DNA of 64,000 bases from Actinomadura violacea (GCF_017573465.1 NZ_JAGEPF010000038.1:1-64000); one strand, 5' to 3'. Positions 51,615-61,608 are shown, counted from the stretch's first letter. A program made the numbers and translations. The notes: generated by a model not told the origin, from the letters alone.

Positions 51615-54600
51615 AGGCGCTTCAACGCTTCGAGGGTGTCCTGCTCGGGGTGCTCCCACATGCCCCGGTCGGCGGCTTCGAGGAGCCGTTCGGTGATGCC
51701 GTGCAGCGCCCACGGGTTCGACTCGTTGAAGAACGCCTGGTTCTCGGCGTCCAGCGCGTACGTCTGCGCGAGCTTCTCGTACATCCATTCCGCGACGACG
51801 CCGGCGGTCGCGTCGTAGCCGAACAGGTAGTCGACCGTCGCGGCCAGCTCGAACGCGCCCTTGTAGCCGTGCCGCCGCATCGCCGAGAGCCAGCGCGGGT
51901 TGACGACGCGGGCCCGGAACACCCGCGAGGTCTCCTCGTCGAGCGTGCGGGTCCGGACGGCGTCGGGCCGGGTGCTGTCGCCGATGTAGGCCTTCGGCGC
52001 CTTCCCGGTCTGCGCCCGCACCGTCGCGATCATGCCGCCGTGATACTGGAAGTAGTCGTCGGAGTCGGCGATGTCGTGCTCGCGGGTGTCGGTGTTCTTC
52101 GCGGCGACGCTGATCCGCCGGTAGGCGTTCTCCATGTCGCCGCGCGCCGGGACGCCGTCGAGCCCGCGCCCGTAGGCGTAGCCGCCCCACACCGCGTACA
52201 CCTCGGCGAGGTCGGAGTCGTCGCGCCAGTTGCGGCTGTCGATCAGCGGCAGGATCCCGGCCCCGTAGGCGCCGGGCCGCGACCCGAACACCCGCAGCGT
52301 CGCCCGCCGCTCGTCGCCGCCCTCGGCGAGGTCCGCCTTGACGTGCGCGCGGACGAAGTTCATGTCGTCGGGCTCGTCCTGGTTCGCCGCGATCTGGACG
52401 GCGTCGTCGAGCATCGCGACGGCGTGCGGGAACGCGTCGCGGAAGAACCCGCTGATGCGGACTGTGACGTCGATGCGCGGACGGCCCAGCTCGTCGAGCG
52501 GCACCGCTTCGAGGCCGGTGACGCGGCGGGACGCCTCGTCCCACACCGGGCGGACGCCGAGCAGCGCCAGCACCTCGGCGATGTCGTCGCCGGACGTGCG
52601 CATCGCGCTCGTGCCCCACACCGACAGCCCGACCGAGCGCGGCCACTCGCCGGTGTCCTCGCGGTACCGGTCCAGCAGCGAGTCGGCCATCGCGCGGCCG
52701 GTGTCGTAGGCGAGCCGGGACGGGACGGCCTTCGGGTCGACGGAGTAGAAGTTCCGGCCGGTCGGCAGCACGTTGATCAGGCCGCGCAGCGGCGACCCGC
52801 TCGGCCCGGCCGGCACGTACCCGCCGTCGAGGGCGTGCAGCACCATGCCGATCTCGTCGCTGGTCTTCTCCAGCCGCGGGACGATCTCCGTCGCGGCGAA
52901 CCGCAGGATGTCGGCGACCTGCCCGTCCGCGACGTCGGACGCGGCGGACGGATCCCAGCCGCGATCCTCCATCGCGGTGACCAGCGCGCGCGCCTGTTCC
53001 TCGACGGCGTCGACCTCGTTCCGGGACGCGCCGTCCTCCTTCAGGCCGAGCGCTTCGCGCAGGCCGGGCAGCGTCACCGACCCGCCCCACATCTGCCGCG
53101 CCCGCAGCATCGCCAGCACCAGGTCGACGCGGGTCTCCCCGGCCGGGGCGGCGCCGAGGACGTGCAGGCCGTCGCGGATCTGGACGTCCTTCACCTCGCA
53201 CAGCCAGCCGTCCACGTGCAGCAGGAAGTCGTCGAACTCGGCGTCGTGCGGCCGGTCGTCCAGGCCGAGGTCGTGGTCGAGGCGGGCGGCCTGGATCAGC
53301 GTCCAGATCTGCGCGCGGATCGCGGGCAGCTTCGCCGGGTCGAGCGCCGCGATGTTCGCGTGCTCGTCGAGGAGCTGCTCCAGCCGCGCGATGTCGCCGT
53401 AGCTCTCCGCCCGCGCCATCGGCGGGATCAGGTGGTCGACGAGCGTGGCGTGCGCGCGCCGCTTGGCCTGCGTGCCCTCGCCCGGGTCGTTCACCAGGAA
53501 CGGGTAGATGAGCGGCAGGTCGCCGACCGCCGCGTCCGGCCCGCACGACGCCGACATCCCGGCGGACTTGCCGGGCAGCCACTCCAGGTTCCCGTGCTTG
53601 CCGACGTGGACGATCGCGTCCGCGCCGAACTCGTCCGCGATCCACCGGTACGCCGCCAGGTAGTGGTGGCTCGGCGGGAGGTCGGGGTCGTGGTAGATCG
53701 CGATGGGGTTCTCGCCGAACCCGCGCGGCGGCTGCACCATCACGACGACGTTCCCCGACCGCAGCGCGGCGAGGACGATCTCGCCGTCCGGGTCGCGGGA
53801 GTCGTCCACGAACAGCTCGCCGGGCGGCGGGCCCCAGTGCCGCTCGATGCCTTCCCGCAGGTCCGCGGGGAGCGTCGCGTACCAGGCCCGGTACCGCGCC
53901 GCCGGGATGCGGACGGGGTTGCCGGTGAGCTGCGCCTCGGTCAGCCAGTCGGGATCCTGGCCGCCCGCCGCGATCAGCGCGTGCATCAGCGCGTCGCCCT
54001 CGGCGGGCAGCGCGTCGCCGACGTCGTAGCCGCGTTCGCGCAGCTCGGCGAGCAGTTTCACCACGCTGGCCGGGGTGTCGAGCCCGACCGCGTTCCCGAT
54101 CCGCGCGTGCTTGGTCGGGTACGCCGACAGCATCAGCGCGACCCGCTTGTCCTTCGCCGGGACGTGCCGCAGCCGCCCGTGCCGGACCGCGATCCCCGCG
54201 ACCCGCGCGGCGCGCTCCGGGTCGGCGACGTAGACGCTGAGGCCGTCCTCGTCGGTCTCCTTGAACGAGAACGGCACCGTGATGATCCGGCCGTCGAACT
54301 CCGGCACCGCCACCTGCGTCGCGGTGTCGAGGGGCGACAGGCCGTCGTCGTTGGCCTCCCAGGCGGCGCGCTCGCTGGTCAGGCACAGGCCCTGCAGGAT
54401 CGGGACGTCCAGTTCCGCGAGCGCCCCGACGTCCCACGCCTCGTCGTCGCCGCCCGCGCCCGCGAACGCCGGCTTCGTGCCGCCCGCCGCCAGCACGGTG
54501 ACGACCAGCGCGTCCGCCCGTCCGAGCGTGTCCAGCAGGTCCTCGTCGGCGGTGCGCAGCGACGCGCAGAACACCGGGAGCGCCCGGCCGCCCTTCGCCT

Positions 54601-55126
54601 CGATCGCCTCGCACAGCGCCTCGACGAACGCGGTGTTCCCGGCGAGGTGATGCGCGCGGTAGTACAGGACGCCGACGACCGGCCCGTCACCCGGCGCCTG
54701 CTCGCGCTCCAGCACGCCCCAGGTCGGCGTGGGTGCCGGGGGAGCGAACCCGAAACCGGTGAGCAGCACCGTGTCGGACAGGAAGCCGAACAGCTCGGCG
54801 AGGTTGCCGGGACCGCCGTGCGCCAGGTACGCGTGCGCCTCCGCGCTCACCCCGGCCGGGACGGTCGACAGCTCCATCAGCTCGGCGTCCGGCGCCTGCT
54901 CGCCGCTGAGCACCACCACGGGACGCGGCCCCGCGAGCAGCGCGTCGAGCCCTTGCTCCCAGGCGCGCCGGCCGCCCAGCAGCCGCACCACCACCAGGTC
55001 GGCGCCGGCCACCAGGGCGGGCAGATCGTCCACGGACGTGCGGGCCGGGTTGGCGAGCCGGAAGTCGGCGCCGCTCGCACGCGCACTGAGCAGGTCGGTG
55101 TCCGAAGTGGACAGCAGCAGGATCAC
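51575..55126 (-). CDS. cobN: cobaltochelatase subunit CobN
   Basis: 1183-aa large subunit of the ATP-dependent (aerobic-type) cobaltochelatase that inserts cobalt into hydrogenobyrinate a,c-diamide. It contains the CobN/magnesium-chelatase-H signature HVGKHGNLEWLPGKSAGMS, the VVVMVQPPRGFG segment, the ETRVDLVLAMLRARQMWGG segment and WGGYAYGRG near the C-terminus. The GTG at 55126 (VILLLSTSDTDLL) fits the family start; longer in-frame readings run through the riboswitch. CobS/CobT-type subunits are not in the window. Confidence 0.95.
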   Translation of the reverse strand: MILLLSTSDTDLLSARASGADFRLANPARTSVDDLPALVAGADLVVVRLLGGRRAWEQGLDALLAGPRPVVVLSGEQAPDAELMELSTVPAGVSAEAHAYLAHGGPGNLAELFGFLSDTVLLTGFGFAPPAPTPTWGVLEREQAPGDGPVVGVLYYRAHHLAGNTAFVEALCEAIEAKGGRALPVFCASLRTADEDLLDTLGRADALVVTVLAAGGTKPAFAGAGGDDEAWDVGALAELDVPILQGLCLTSERAAWEANDDGLSPLDTATQVAVPEFDGRIITVPFSFKETDEDGLSVYVADPERAARVAGIAVRHGRLRHVPAKDKRVALMLSAYPTKHARIGNAVGLDTPASVVKLLAELRERGYDVGDALPAEGDALMHALIAAGGQDPDWLTEAQLTGNPVRIPAARYRAWYATLPADLREGIERHWGPPPGELFVDDSRDPDGEIVLAALRSGNVVVMVQPPRGFGENPIAIYHDPDLPPSHHYLAAYRWIADEFGADAIVHVGKHGNLEWLPGKSAGMSASCGPDAAVGDLPLIYPFLVNDPGEGTQAKRRAHATLVDHLIPPMARAESYGDIARLEQLLDEHANIAALDPAKLPAIRAQIWTLIQAARLDHDLGLDDRPHDAEFDDFLLHVDGWLCEVKDVQIRDGLHVLGAAPAGETRVDLVLAMLRARQMWGGSVTLPGLREALGLKEDGASRNEVDAVEEQARALVTAMEDRGWDPSAASDVADGQVADILRFAATEIVPRLEKTSDEIGMVLHALDGGYVPAGPSGSPLRGLINVLPTGRNFYSVDPKAVPSRLAYDTGRAMADSLLDRYREDTGEWPRSVGLSVWGTSAMRTSGDDIAEVLALLGVRPVWDEASRRVTGLEAVPLDELGRPRIDVTVRISGFFRDAFPHAVAMLDDAVQIAANQDEPDDMNFVRAHVKADLAEGGDERRATLRVFGSRPGAYGAGILPLIDSRNWRDDSDLAEVYAVWGGYAYGRGLDGVPARGDMENAYRRISVAAKNTDTREHDIADSDDYFQYHGGMIATVRAQTGKAPKAYIGDSTRPDAVRTRTLDEETSRVFRARVVNPRWLSAMRRHGYKGAFELAATVDYLFGYDATAGVVAEWMYEKLAQTYALDAENQAFFNESNPWALHGITERLLEAADRGMWEHPEQDTLEALKRLYLQVEGDLEDGD

Positions 55127-55164
55127 GCGGATCGCGTCCTCACCCGGGGTCCTCGCCCCGAATC

Positions 55165-55320
55165 GCAGGTCAAGAGAGCGGCGGCACGGAGTCTCCTGGC
55201 TCCCGGATCGGCGCTCGCCCCGGCCTTCCCGCTCGCGCGGTGGCCTTGCGTGGGGTTCGCTCCCCGGTGACAGTGGCGGGACCGCGCCGGATTCGCACCG
55301 GCTTCCTCCCTTGTCGCCGC
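55165..55320 (-). promoter_or_regulatory. cobalamin riboswitch upstream of cobN
   Basis: On the minus strand the order of conserved elements is GGGAGGAAGCCGGTGCGAATC (55291-55311), GCGGTCCCGCCACTGT (55266-55285), a central GC-rich domain, then the B12 box GCCAGGAGACT (55190-55200). It ends about 40-60 bases before the cobN GTG, so it probably controls translation or transcription of cobN in response to adenosylcobalamin. Confidence 0.92.
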
Positions 55321-55400
55321 CCACACCCTAACCCGATTCCCCCGGACCGGGCGCGCCCGGGCGCGCCCACGGGGCCGCGGCGCCGTGGGACGATCCTCCG

Positions 55401-56486
55401 ATGCAGCGGGAGAGCGAACCGGTCTCGTGGCGGATCCGGCGCTGGGCGGCGCCCGGCGCGCTGGCGGTCCTGGTGGCCGCCGCGATCGCCGGGGTCGGCG
55501 CGACCGTCGGCGGAAAGACCCCGAAGGAGGCCGCGGGTTTCCACTACCGGACGCCGCGCTTCGTCCTCACCGCGGGACACCAGGGGCCGTGGCTCGAAGT
55601 GCGCGCGATACCCCGGACGCGCACGCCCGCGCCGGTGGCCGATGTGGTGGCGCCGCCCGCGTCCGCCGGTGCGGTGCAAGAGATCCTCGCCGGGCCGGAC
55701 GGGAGGTTCGTGGTCGCCGCGTCGCGGAGCGACCCGTGCGAGACGCGCCTCTTCGAGTTCCGGCTGACCGGTGACGGCCACGTCACGGGGCTCGCGCCGA
55801 TGCGCGGCGGCACCACCCCCGCGCTGGTCGCGGGCCTCACGATGAACCGCCGGGGCGACCGGCTCGCCTACACGACCGCGCCCTGCGCGCCGAACCCGTC
55901 GCAGACGCGGGCGGCTGCCAACCCGCCCGCGCCCGCGAACCCGCCGCGCGCCGCGCTGACCGTGCTCGACACCGCGACGGGGAACCGCCGCACCTGGACC
56001 GCGGCCGGACCCTCGGTCGTCGGCGAGATCGTCTGGGCCCGCGACGGCCGGACGCTCGGCTACACGACCGGCGACGTCGTCCCTGGAGCAGGGCAGGACG
56101 CCGCCATCCGGAACGTCACCGTCCGCGCGACCGACACCCGCCACGGCGGATCGGGCCTGCGCGAGGGACGGATCCTGTTCCGCGCGCCGGACGGTCCGGG
56201 AGCGGTCTCGGCCGCCACCATGGGCCCGGACGGCCGCTCCGGCTACGGGACGATGAGCAGGCCGGACGCCACCGTCCTTTTCTCCTTCACGGAAGGGAAG
56301 CCGATGCGGGGCACCCAGACCATTTCGCGGAAGCCGGGAATCGCCGTCGGCTTCGTCCTCGTGTCGAGCGGGGGGCCGCGTTATGCCTGCTTGAACGGCA
56401 TCGACGTGTTCGGGCGCGCCATCGACGGGGCGCTCCGGACGACCTTCTCGGGGTTCGGGCACTGCGACTCGGCGATGGCCTACTGA
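55401..56486 (+). CDS. membrane-anchored WD40/TolB-like propeller protein
   Basis: 361 aa. One N-terminal membrane segment (about 14-38, WAAPGALAVLVAAAIAGVGATVGG) precedes an extracytoplasmic domain with repeats such as LAGPDGRFVVAAS, LTMNRRGDRLAYTT, IVWARDGRTLGYTT and MGPDGRSGYGTMS, a TolB/WD40-like propeller. Function is unknown; such proteins are abundant in this bacterial group. It is divergent from the cobN riboswitch with an 80-base gap and not obviously linked to cobalamin. Confidence 0.78.
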   Translation: MQRESEPVSWRIRRWAAPGALAVLVAAAIAGVGATVGGKTPKEAAGFHYRTPRFVLTAGHQGPWLEVRAIPRTRTPAPVADVVAPPASAGAVQEILAGPDGRFVVAASRSDPCETRLFEFRLTGDGHVTGLAPMRGGTTPALVAGLTMNRRGDRLAYTTAPCAPNPSQTRAAANPPAPANPPRAALTVLDTATGNRRTWTAAGPSVVGEIVWARDGRTLGYTTGDVVPGAGQDAAIRNVTVRATDTRHGGSGLREGRILFRAPDGPGAVSAATMGPDGRSGYGTMSRPDATVLFSFTEGKPMRGTQTISRKPGIAVGFVLVSSGGPRYACLNGIDVFGRAIDGALRTTFSGFGHCDSAMAY

Positions 56487-56535
56487 GCCGCGTCCCCGCC
56501 CGGGCTCGCGCCGTCCCCGCCCTCGGGGCGGGCCT

Positions 56536-56547
56536 TAGGATCCTCGC
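56536..56547 (+). promoter_or_regulatory. predicted leaderless -10 box of cobG
   Basis: TAGGAT (56536-56541) followed by exactly six bases and the GTG at 56548; no Shine-Dalgarno. The -35 region is poorly conserved. No second cobalamin riboswitch was seen here. Confidence 0.45.
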
Positions 56548-57696
56548 GTGTCGACTTCGCGTTCGGAGCCGGACCGGTGTCCGGGGGCTCTGCGGGTGCA
56601 CGCCGCCGCCGACGGGGGGCTGGCGCGCGTCCGGCTGCCCGGCGGCGCGCTGACGCGGCCGCGGCTCGATGCCCTCGCCGCTGCCTCGCGCGACCTGGGC
56701 GACGGGTTCCTCGAGCTGACGTCGCGCGCGAACCTGCAGATCAGAGGGCTCGCGGACGGGGCGGAGAACGAGCTGAGCGAGCGGCTGCAGGAGGCAGGGC
56801 TGCTGCCGTCCGCCGCACACGAACGCGTCCGCAACATCCTCGGCAGCGTGCTGACCGGACGCGACGGGAACGGGCTGCTGGACGTCCGGCCCGTCGTGGC
56901 GGCGCTGGACGCCGGCCTCTGCGCCGACCCGGACCTCGCCGGGCTCCCCGGGCGGTTCCTGTTCGCGGTCGACGACGGGCGCGGCGACGTCATCGCGCTG
57001 CGCGCCGACGTCGGCCTGTACGCGGTGGCGCCGGACGCGTTCGCCCTGGTCCTTGCCGGGAGGGACAGCGGGCTGCGGGCCCGTCCGGAGGACGCCGCCG
57101 CGCTCGCGCTGGATGCGGCGCGCGCGTTCCTGCGCGTCCGGACGAGCGAATGGCGGCTCGCCGAACTCGGCCGCGACCTTCCGCTGCCCGGCGGCAGGAG
57201 CGAACCCGTCCCGGTTCCGGCGACTCCGCGGCGGCCGCCGCTCGGGGAGATCCCGCAGCGTGACGGGCGGACGGCGTTCTCCGGGCTCGTCCCGCTCGGC
57301 CGCCTCGACCCGGCCGGGCTCGGCGCCGCGGGGGAGATCATTGTCACTCCGTGGCGGGGCCTCGTCATTCCCGGCATCACGGACATGCCACACTTCCCTG
57401 GCCTGGTCACCGGACCGGACTGGGCGGGGCTGACGTCCTGCGCGGGACGTCCCGGCTGCGCGAAGTCGCTCACCGACGTGCGCGCGGACGCGGCGCTGGC
57501 CCGCCGCGCCGGCGGCGGCCTGCCGGTGCACTGGTCGGGCTGCGAGCGGCAGTGCGGGCGCCCCGCCGACCGGCACGTCGCGGTCGTCGCGACGGCCGGC
57601 GGCTACGAGGTGCGGCTCGGCGGCGAGGTCCGCGCCCGGTCCCACGACCTGACGGCGACGGCGGCGGCCGCCGCCACGACACGGAGGAGCGAGTGA
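56548..57696 (+). CDS. cobG: precorrin-3B synthase CobG
   Basis: 382-aa sulfite/nitrite-reductase-like ferredoxin-fold protein. Two ferredoxin-like half-domains (about 15-80 and 230-280) are present. The cysteine cluster is CAGRPGC followed by CERQC, the Cys pattern that ligates the [4Fe-4S]/siroheme-type centre. CobG is the oxygen-dependent ring-contraction monooxygenase of the aerobic B12 pathway. The stop overlaps the cobH start (GTGA). Confidence 0.93.
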   Translation: MSTSRSEPDRCPGALRVHAAADGGLARVRLPGGALTRPRLDALAAASRDLGDGFLELTSRANLQIRGLADGAENELSERLQEAGLLPSAAHERVRNILGSVLTGRDGNGLLDVRPVVAALDAGLCADPDLAGLPGRFLFAVDDGRGDVIALRADVGLYAVAPDAFALVLAGRDSGLRARPEDAAALALDAARAFLRVRTSEWRLAELGRDLPLPGGRSEPVPVPATPRRPPLGEIPQRDGRTAFSGLVPLGRLDPAGLGAAGEIIVTPWRGLVIPGITDMPHFPGLVTGPDWAGLTSCAGRPGCAKSLTDVRADAALARRAGGGLPVHWSGCERQCGRPADRHVAVVATAGGYEVRLGGEVRARSHDLTATAAAAATTRRSE

Positions 57697-58313
57697 TCGA
57701 CTACGTCCGCGACGGCGCGGAGATCTACCGGCGGTCGTTCGCGACCATCAGGGCGGAGGCGGACCTCGCGGGGCTGCCCGACGACGTCGCCCGGGTCGCC
57801 GTCCGCATGATCCACGCGTGCGGGATGACCGACCTGGTCCGCGACCTGGACCACGCGCCCGGCGTCGTCGCGGCGGCCCGCGCGGCGCTGCTGGCGGGCC
57901 GCCCGATCCTGTGCGACGCGCGGATGGTCGCGGCGGGCGTCACCCGGCGCCGGCTGCCTGCGGACAACGACGTGGTCTGCACGCTCGGCGACCCGCGCGT
58001 GCCCGCGCTCGCCGCGGAGCTCGGCACCACCCGCAGCGCCGCCGCGCTGGAGCTGTGGCGGGACCGGCTCGAAGGCTCCGTTGTCGCGATCGGCAACGCG
58101 CCGACCGCGCTGTTCCGGCTGCTGGAGATGGTCGCGGACGGCGCGCCCCGGCCCGCCGCCGTGCTCGGCGTCCCGGTCGGGTTCATCGGCGCGGCCGAGT
58201 CCAAGGACGCGCTCGCCGCGTCCGATCTGCCGCATCTGGTGGTGCGCGGGCGGCGTGGCGGCAGCGCCATGACCGCCGCCGCGATCAACGCCATCGCCAG
58301 CGAGGAAGAGTGA
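57693..58313 (+). CDS. cobH: precorrin-8X methylmutase CobH
   Basis: 206-aa enzyme that moves a methyl from C11 to C12 to give hydrogenobyrinate. Motifs are [34 protein letters not shown] (catalytic His), [14 protein letters not shown] and [28 protein letters not shown] precedes the GTG. It is coupled to cobG upstream and to cobIJ downstream (stop and start share one base). Confidence 0.95.
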   Translation: MIDYVRDGAEIYRRSFATIRAEADLAGLPDDVARVAVRMIHACGMTDLVRDLDHAPGVVAAARAALLAGRPILCDARMVAAGVTRRRLPADNDVVCTLGDPRVPALAAELGTTRSAAALELWRDRLEGSVVAIGNAPTALFRLLEMVADGAPRPAAVLGVPVGFIGAAESKDALAASDLPHLVVRGRRGGSAMTAAAINAIASEEE

Positions 58314-59815
58314 TGACCGGACACCTGTACGGGGTCGGGCTCGGCCCCGGCGACCCCGAGCTGATCACGGTGAAGGCGGCCCGGCTCGTCGAGAGCGCGG
58401 ACGTGGTCGTGCACCACGCGGCGCGCCACGGCCGCAGCATCGCCCGCCGCATCGCGGCCCCCCACCTGCGCGAAGGGCAGATCGAGGAAGCGCTGATCTA
58501 CCCGGTCACGACGGAGAAGACCGACGACTACAGGGCCGTTCTGGAGGAGTTCTACGAGCGGTGCGCGGCGCGGCTCGCCGAGCACCTGGACGCCGGCCGC
58601 GACGTCGTGGTGCTGTGCGAGGGCGACCCGTTCTTCTACGGCTCCTACATGCACCTGCACAAGCGGCTGTCCGGCCGCTATCCGACGACGGTCGTGCCGG
58701 GTGTGACGTCGGTGAGCGCGGCGTCCGCCGAGCTCGGCCGTCCGCTGGTCGAGCGCGACGAGGTGCTGACCGTTCTGCCGGGCACGCTGCCGCCCGACGA
58801 CCTGGCCCGGCGCCTCGAAGCGACCGACTCCGCCGCCGTGCTGAAGCTCGGCCGGACGTTCGGCGGCGTCCGCGCGGCCCTGGACGAGGCGGGCCGGCTG
58901 GACGACGCCTGGTACGTCGAGCGCGCCACCACCGACCAGCAGCGGGCGCTGCCGCTGGCCGAGGTCGATCCGGAGAGCGTCCCGTACTTCTCGGTCGCGG
59001 TCCTGCCGAGCCGGGTGCACGAGCAGACGCGCCGCGACCTGCCGGAACCCGCAGCGGCGGGGGAGGGACGGGGCGAGGTCGTGATCGTCGGGCTCGGGCC
59101 GGCGGGCCGCGAATGGCTCACCCCCGAGGCGCAGGACGCCCTCGCCACCGCCGACGACCTCGTCGGATACGCCCCCTACCTGGCGCGGGTGCCCGCGAAC
59201 CCCCGGCAGCAGCGGCACGCGTCCGACAACCGGGTCGAGTCGGAGCGGGCCGAGTTCGCGCTCGCGCTGGCCGAGCGGGGGCGCCGCGTGGCGGTGGTGT
59301 CGTCCGGCGATCCGGGCGTCTTCGCGATGGCCGCGGCCGTGCTGGAGGTCGCCGCCGAGGACCGCTGGAAGGACGTCCCGGTGCGGGTCCTGCCGGGCCT
59401 GACCGCCGCGAACGCCGTCGCGTCGCGGATCGGCGCGCCGCTCGGGCACGACTACTGCGTGCTGTCGCTGTCCGACCGGCTCAAGCCGTGGGACGTCATC
59501 GCGTCCCGGCTCGCCGCCGCCGCAGCCGCCGACCTGGTCATCGCGATCTACAACCCGGCGTCGAAGACCCGGAAGGAGCAGGTCGCCAGGGCCCGCGACG
59601 TGCTGCTGGAGCACCGGTCGCCGGACACGCCGGTCGTCATCGGACGCGATGTCGGCGGCCCGGACGAGAGCGTCCGCGTGGTCCGGCTCGCCGACCTCGA
59701 CGCGGACGGCGTCGACATGCGCACGCTGCTGCTGGTCGGGTCGTCGCAGACCACGGCCGCCGAGCGCGGCGACGGCCGCACGACCGTGTTCACGCCGCGC
59801 CGCTACCCCTCATGA
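58313..59815 (+). CDS. cobIJ: fused precorrin-2 C20- and precorrin-3B C17-methyltransferase CobIJ
   Basis: 500 aa with two SAM-dependent tetrapyrrole methylase domains. Residues 1-240 are CobI-like (LYGVGLGPGDPELITVKAARLVESAD, VVVLCEGDPFFYGSYMHLH, VPGVTSVSAASAELGRPL). Residues about 255-500 are CobJ-like (VVIVGLGPAGREWLTPEAQDAL, VAVVSSGDPGVFAMAAAVLEV, AIYNPASKTRKEQVARARD, VVIGRDVGGPDE). The fusion is typical of actinobacteria. It catalyses the steps before and after CobG. Its last 13 bases overlap the convergent cobK. Confidence 0.95.
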   Translation: MTGHLYGVGLGPGDPELITVKAARLVESADVVVHHAARHGRSIARRIAAPHLREGQIEEALIYPVTTEKTDDYRAVLEEFYERCAARLAEHLDAGRDVVVLCEGDPFFYGSYMHLHKRLSGRYPTTVVPGVTSVSAASAELGRPLVERDEVLTVLPGTLPPDDLARRLEATDSAAVLKLGRTFGGVRAALDEAGRLDDAWYVERATTDQQRALPLAEVDPESVPYFSVAVLPSRVHEQTRRDLPEPAAAGEGRGEVVIVGLGPAGREWLTPEAQDALATADDLVGYAPYLARVPANPRQQRHASDNRVESERAEFALALAERGRRVAVVSSGDPGVFAMAAAVLEVAAEDRWKDVPVRVLPGLTAANAVASRIGAPLGHDYCVLSLSDRLKPWDVIASRLAAAAAADLVIAIYNPASKTRKEQVARARDVLLEHRSPDTPVVIGRDVGGPDESVRVVRLADLDADGVDMRTLLLVGSSQTTAAERGDGRTTVFTPRRYPS

Positions 59816-60540
59816 GCGAGCCAGTCCGCGGCGTCCTCGACGGTCGCGGCGATCGGGACGCCGTCCGGCGCGGGCGGCCGGTCGACCATGACGACCGGGA
59901 TCCGCAGCGTGCGGGCGGCGGTGAGCTTGGCCGCGGTCATCGCGCTGCCGCTGTCCTTGGTGACGAGGGTGTCGACCGCGTGCCCGCGCATCAGCGCCAG
60001 CTCCTCGTCGACGGTGAAGGGGCCGCGCGCGAGGACCGTCTCGGTGCGGGGCGGCAGCGGCGGCTCCGGCGGGTCGACGGACCGGACGAGGAACCAGCGG
60101 CGCGCGTCGCCCGCGAACGCCGCGAGGTTCTTGCGGCCGGTCGTCAGGAAGACCCGCTCGCCGGGCAGTGCCGCGGCGGCGGCCTCCAGCGTCGGGACGC
60201 GCCGCCAGTCGTCGCCCGGGCCCTCCGTCCAGCCGGGGCGGCGCAGCACCAGCAGCGGGACCCCGGTCCGCTCCGCCGCGACGACGGCGGACTCGGTCAT
60301 CAGCGCGGCGAACGGATGCGTCGCGTCGACGACCGCGCCGATCCGCTCGTCGCGCAGCCAGGCGGCGAGCCCGTCGGGGCCGCCGAACCCGCCGATGCGG
60401 GTGCGGCCAGGCGGCAGGCCGGGGTCGGCGGTCCGGCCCGCCAGCGAGCTGATCACGTCGTAGCGGGGGTCGCCGGCGAGGGCTTCGGCGAGCCGCCGCG
60501 CCTCACCGGTCCCGCCGAGCAGGAGCACGCGCAGGGTCAC
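59803..60540 (-). CDS. cobK: precorrin-6A reductase CobK
   Basis: 245-aa NADPH-dependent reductase: LRVLLLGGTGEARRLAEAL, SLAGRTADP, VVDATHPFAALMTESAV, TVLARGPFTVDEELALM, LVTKDSGSAMTAAKLTAA. Starts with GTG at 60540, 17 bases from the divergent cbiD. A TACCAT box six bases before the GTG suggests a leaderless transcript. Confidence 0.95.
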   Translation of the reverse strand: MTLRVLLLGGTGEARRLAEALAGDPRYDVISSLAGRTADPGLPPGRTRIGGFGGPDGLAAWLRDERIGAVVDATHPFAALMTESAVVAAERTGVPLLVLRRPGWTEGPGDDWRRVPTLEAAAAALPGERVFLTTGRKNLAAFAGDARRWFLVRSVDPPEPPLPPRTETVLARGPFTVDEELALMRGHAVDTLVTKDSGSAMTAAKLTAARTLRIPVVMVDRPPAPDGVPIAATVEDAADWLAHEG

Positions 60541-60557
60541 GCAGGCATGGTATTGCC
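60541..60557. promoter_or_regulatory. 17-bp divergent promoter between cobK and cbiD
   Basis: On the minus strand TACCAT (60552-60547) is followed by six bases and the cobK GTG. On the plus strand the overlapping CATGGT (60546-60551) is followed by six bases and the cbiD GTG. Neither gene has a Shine-Dalgarno, and -35 elements must lie inside the opposite coding sequence. Confidence 0.4.
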
Positions 60558-61595
60558 GTGAGCGATCTCCGTTACGGCTGGACGACCGGCGCGTGCGCGA
60601 CCGCCGCGACCAAGGCCGCGCACGCGGCGCTTCTGACGGGCGAGTTCCCCGACCCCGTCGAGATCACGCTGCCGAAGGGGCAGACGCCCGCGTTCGCGCT
60701 GGCCGTGGAGGAGCTCGGCGACGGGTACGCGACGGCCGGGATCGTCAAGGACGCCGGCGACGACCCCGACGTCACCCACGGCGCGCTCGTCCGCTCGACC
60801 GTCCGGCCGGGTCCGCCCGGAAGCGGCGTGGTGTTCCGCGCGGGCTCGGGCGTCGGCACGGTCACCCGCCCCGGCCTGCCGCTGGAGGTCGGCGAACCGG
60901 CGATCAACCCGGTGCCGCGGCGGATGATGCGCGAGGTCCTCGGCGACGCCGACGTCATCGTGGAGATCTCCGTCGACGACGGCGAGGAGCTGGCGCGCCG
61001 GACGTGGAACCCGCGCCTGGGCATCCTCGGCGGGCTGTCGATCCTCGGCACGACCGGCGTCGTCGTCCCGTACTCGTGCTCGGCGTGGATCGACAGCATC
61101 CGGCGCGGCGTGGACGTCGCGCGCGCGATGGGCCGCGAGCACGTCGCGGGCGCGACCGGCAGCACGTCCGAGAAGGTCGCCGCCGACCTGCACGGGCTTC
61201 CCGAGGACGCGCTGCTCGACATGGGCGACTTCGCCGGCGCGGTGCTGAAGTACCTGCGCCGCCACCCGGTGCCGAGGCTGACGATCGCGGGCGGCATCGG
61301 CAAGCTCGCCAAGCTCGCCGCCGGGCACCTCGACCTGCACTCCAAGCGCTCGCAGGTCGACTTCGGCGTCCTCGCGTCCATGGTCGGCGACCCGGAGACC
61401 GCGGAGCGCGTGCGCAACGCCAACACCGCCCTCGACGCCCTCCAGATCTGCCGGCGGGCGGGCGTTCCGCTGGGCGACCTGGTGGCGGTCCGCGCGCGCG
61501 AGACCGCCCTGGCCACCCTGCGCGGTGCCCCCGTCGCGGTGGACGTCGTCGTCATCGACCGCGCCGGCACGATCGTCGGCCGCGCCGGCCCCTGA
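60558..61595 (+). CDS. cbiD: cobalt-precorrin-5B C1-methyltransferase CbiD-type
   Basis: 345-aa CbiD: LRYGWTTGACATAATKAAHAAL start, NPVPRRMM, LGILGGLSILGTTGVVVPYS, GHLDLHSKRSQVDF. CbiD methylates C1 and is classically an anaerobic-pathway enzyme. Here it stands where the aerobic pathway would use CobF, giving a mixed enzyme set. GTG start; ends 13 bases before the palindromic repeat. Confidence 0.95.
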   Translation: MSDLRYGWTTGACATAATKAAHAALLTGEFPDPVEITLPKGQTPAFALAVEELGDGYATAGIVKDAGDDPDVTHGALVRSTVRPGPPGSGVVFRAGSGVGTVTRPGLPLEVGEPAINPVPRRMMREVLGDADVIVEISVDDGEELARRTWNPRLGILGGLSILGTTGVVVPYSCSAWIDSIRRGVDVARAMGREHVAGATGSTSEKVAADLHGLPEDALLDMGDFAGAVLKYLRRHPVPRLTIAGGIGKLAKLAAGHLDLHSKRSQVDFGVLASMVGDPETAERVRNANTALDALQICRRAGVPLGDLVAVRARETALATLRGAPVAVDVVVIDRAGTIVGRAGP

Positions 61596-61608
61596 CACCC
61601 CCGTTGAG

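Noticed and set aside
56487-56547. Second cobalamin riboswitch before cobG
   Set aside because: The gap is 61 bases, too short for the motif, and no B12 box is present.
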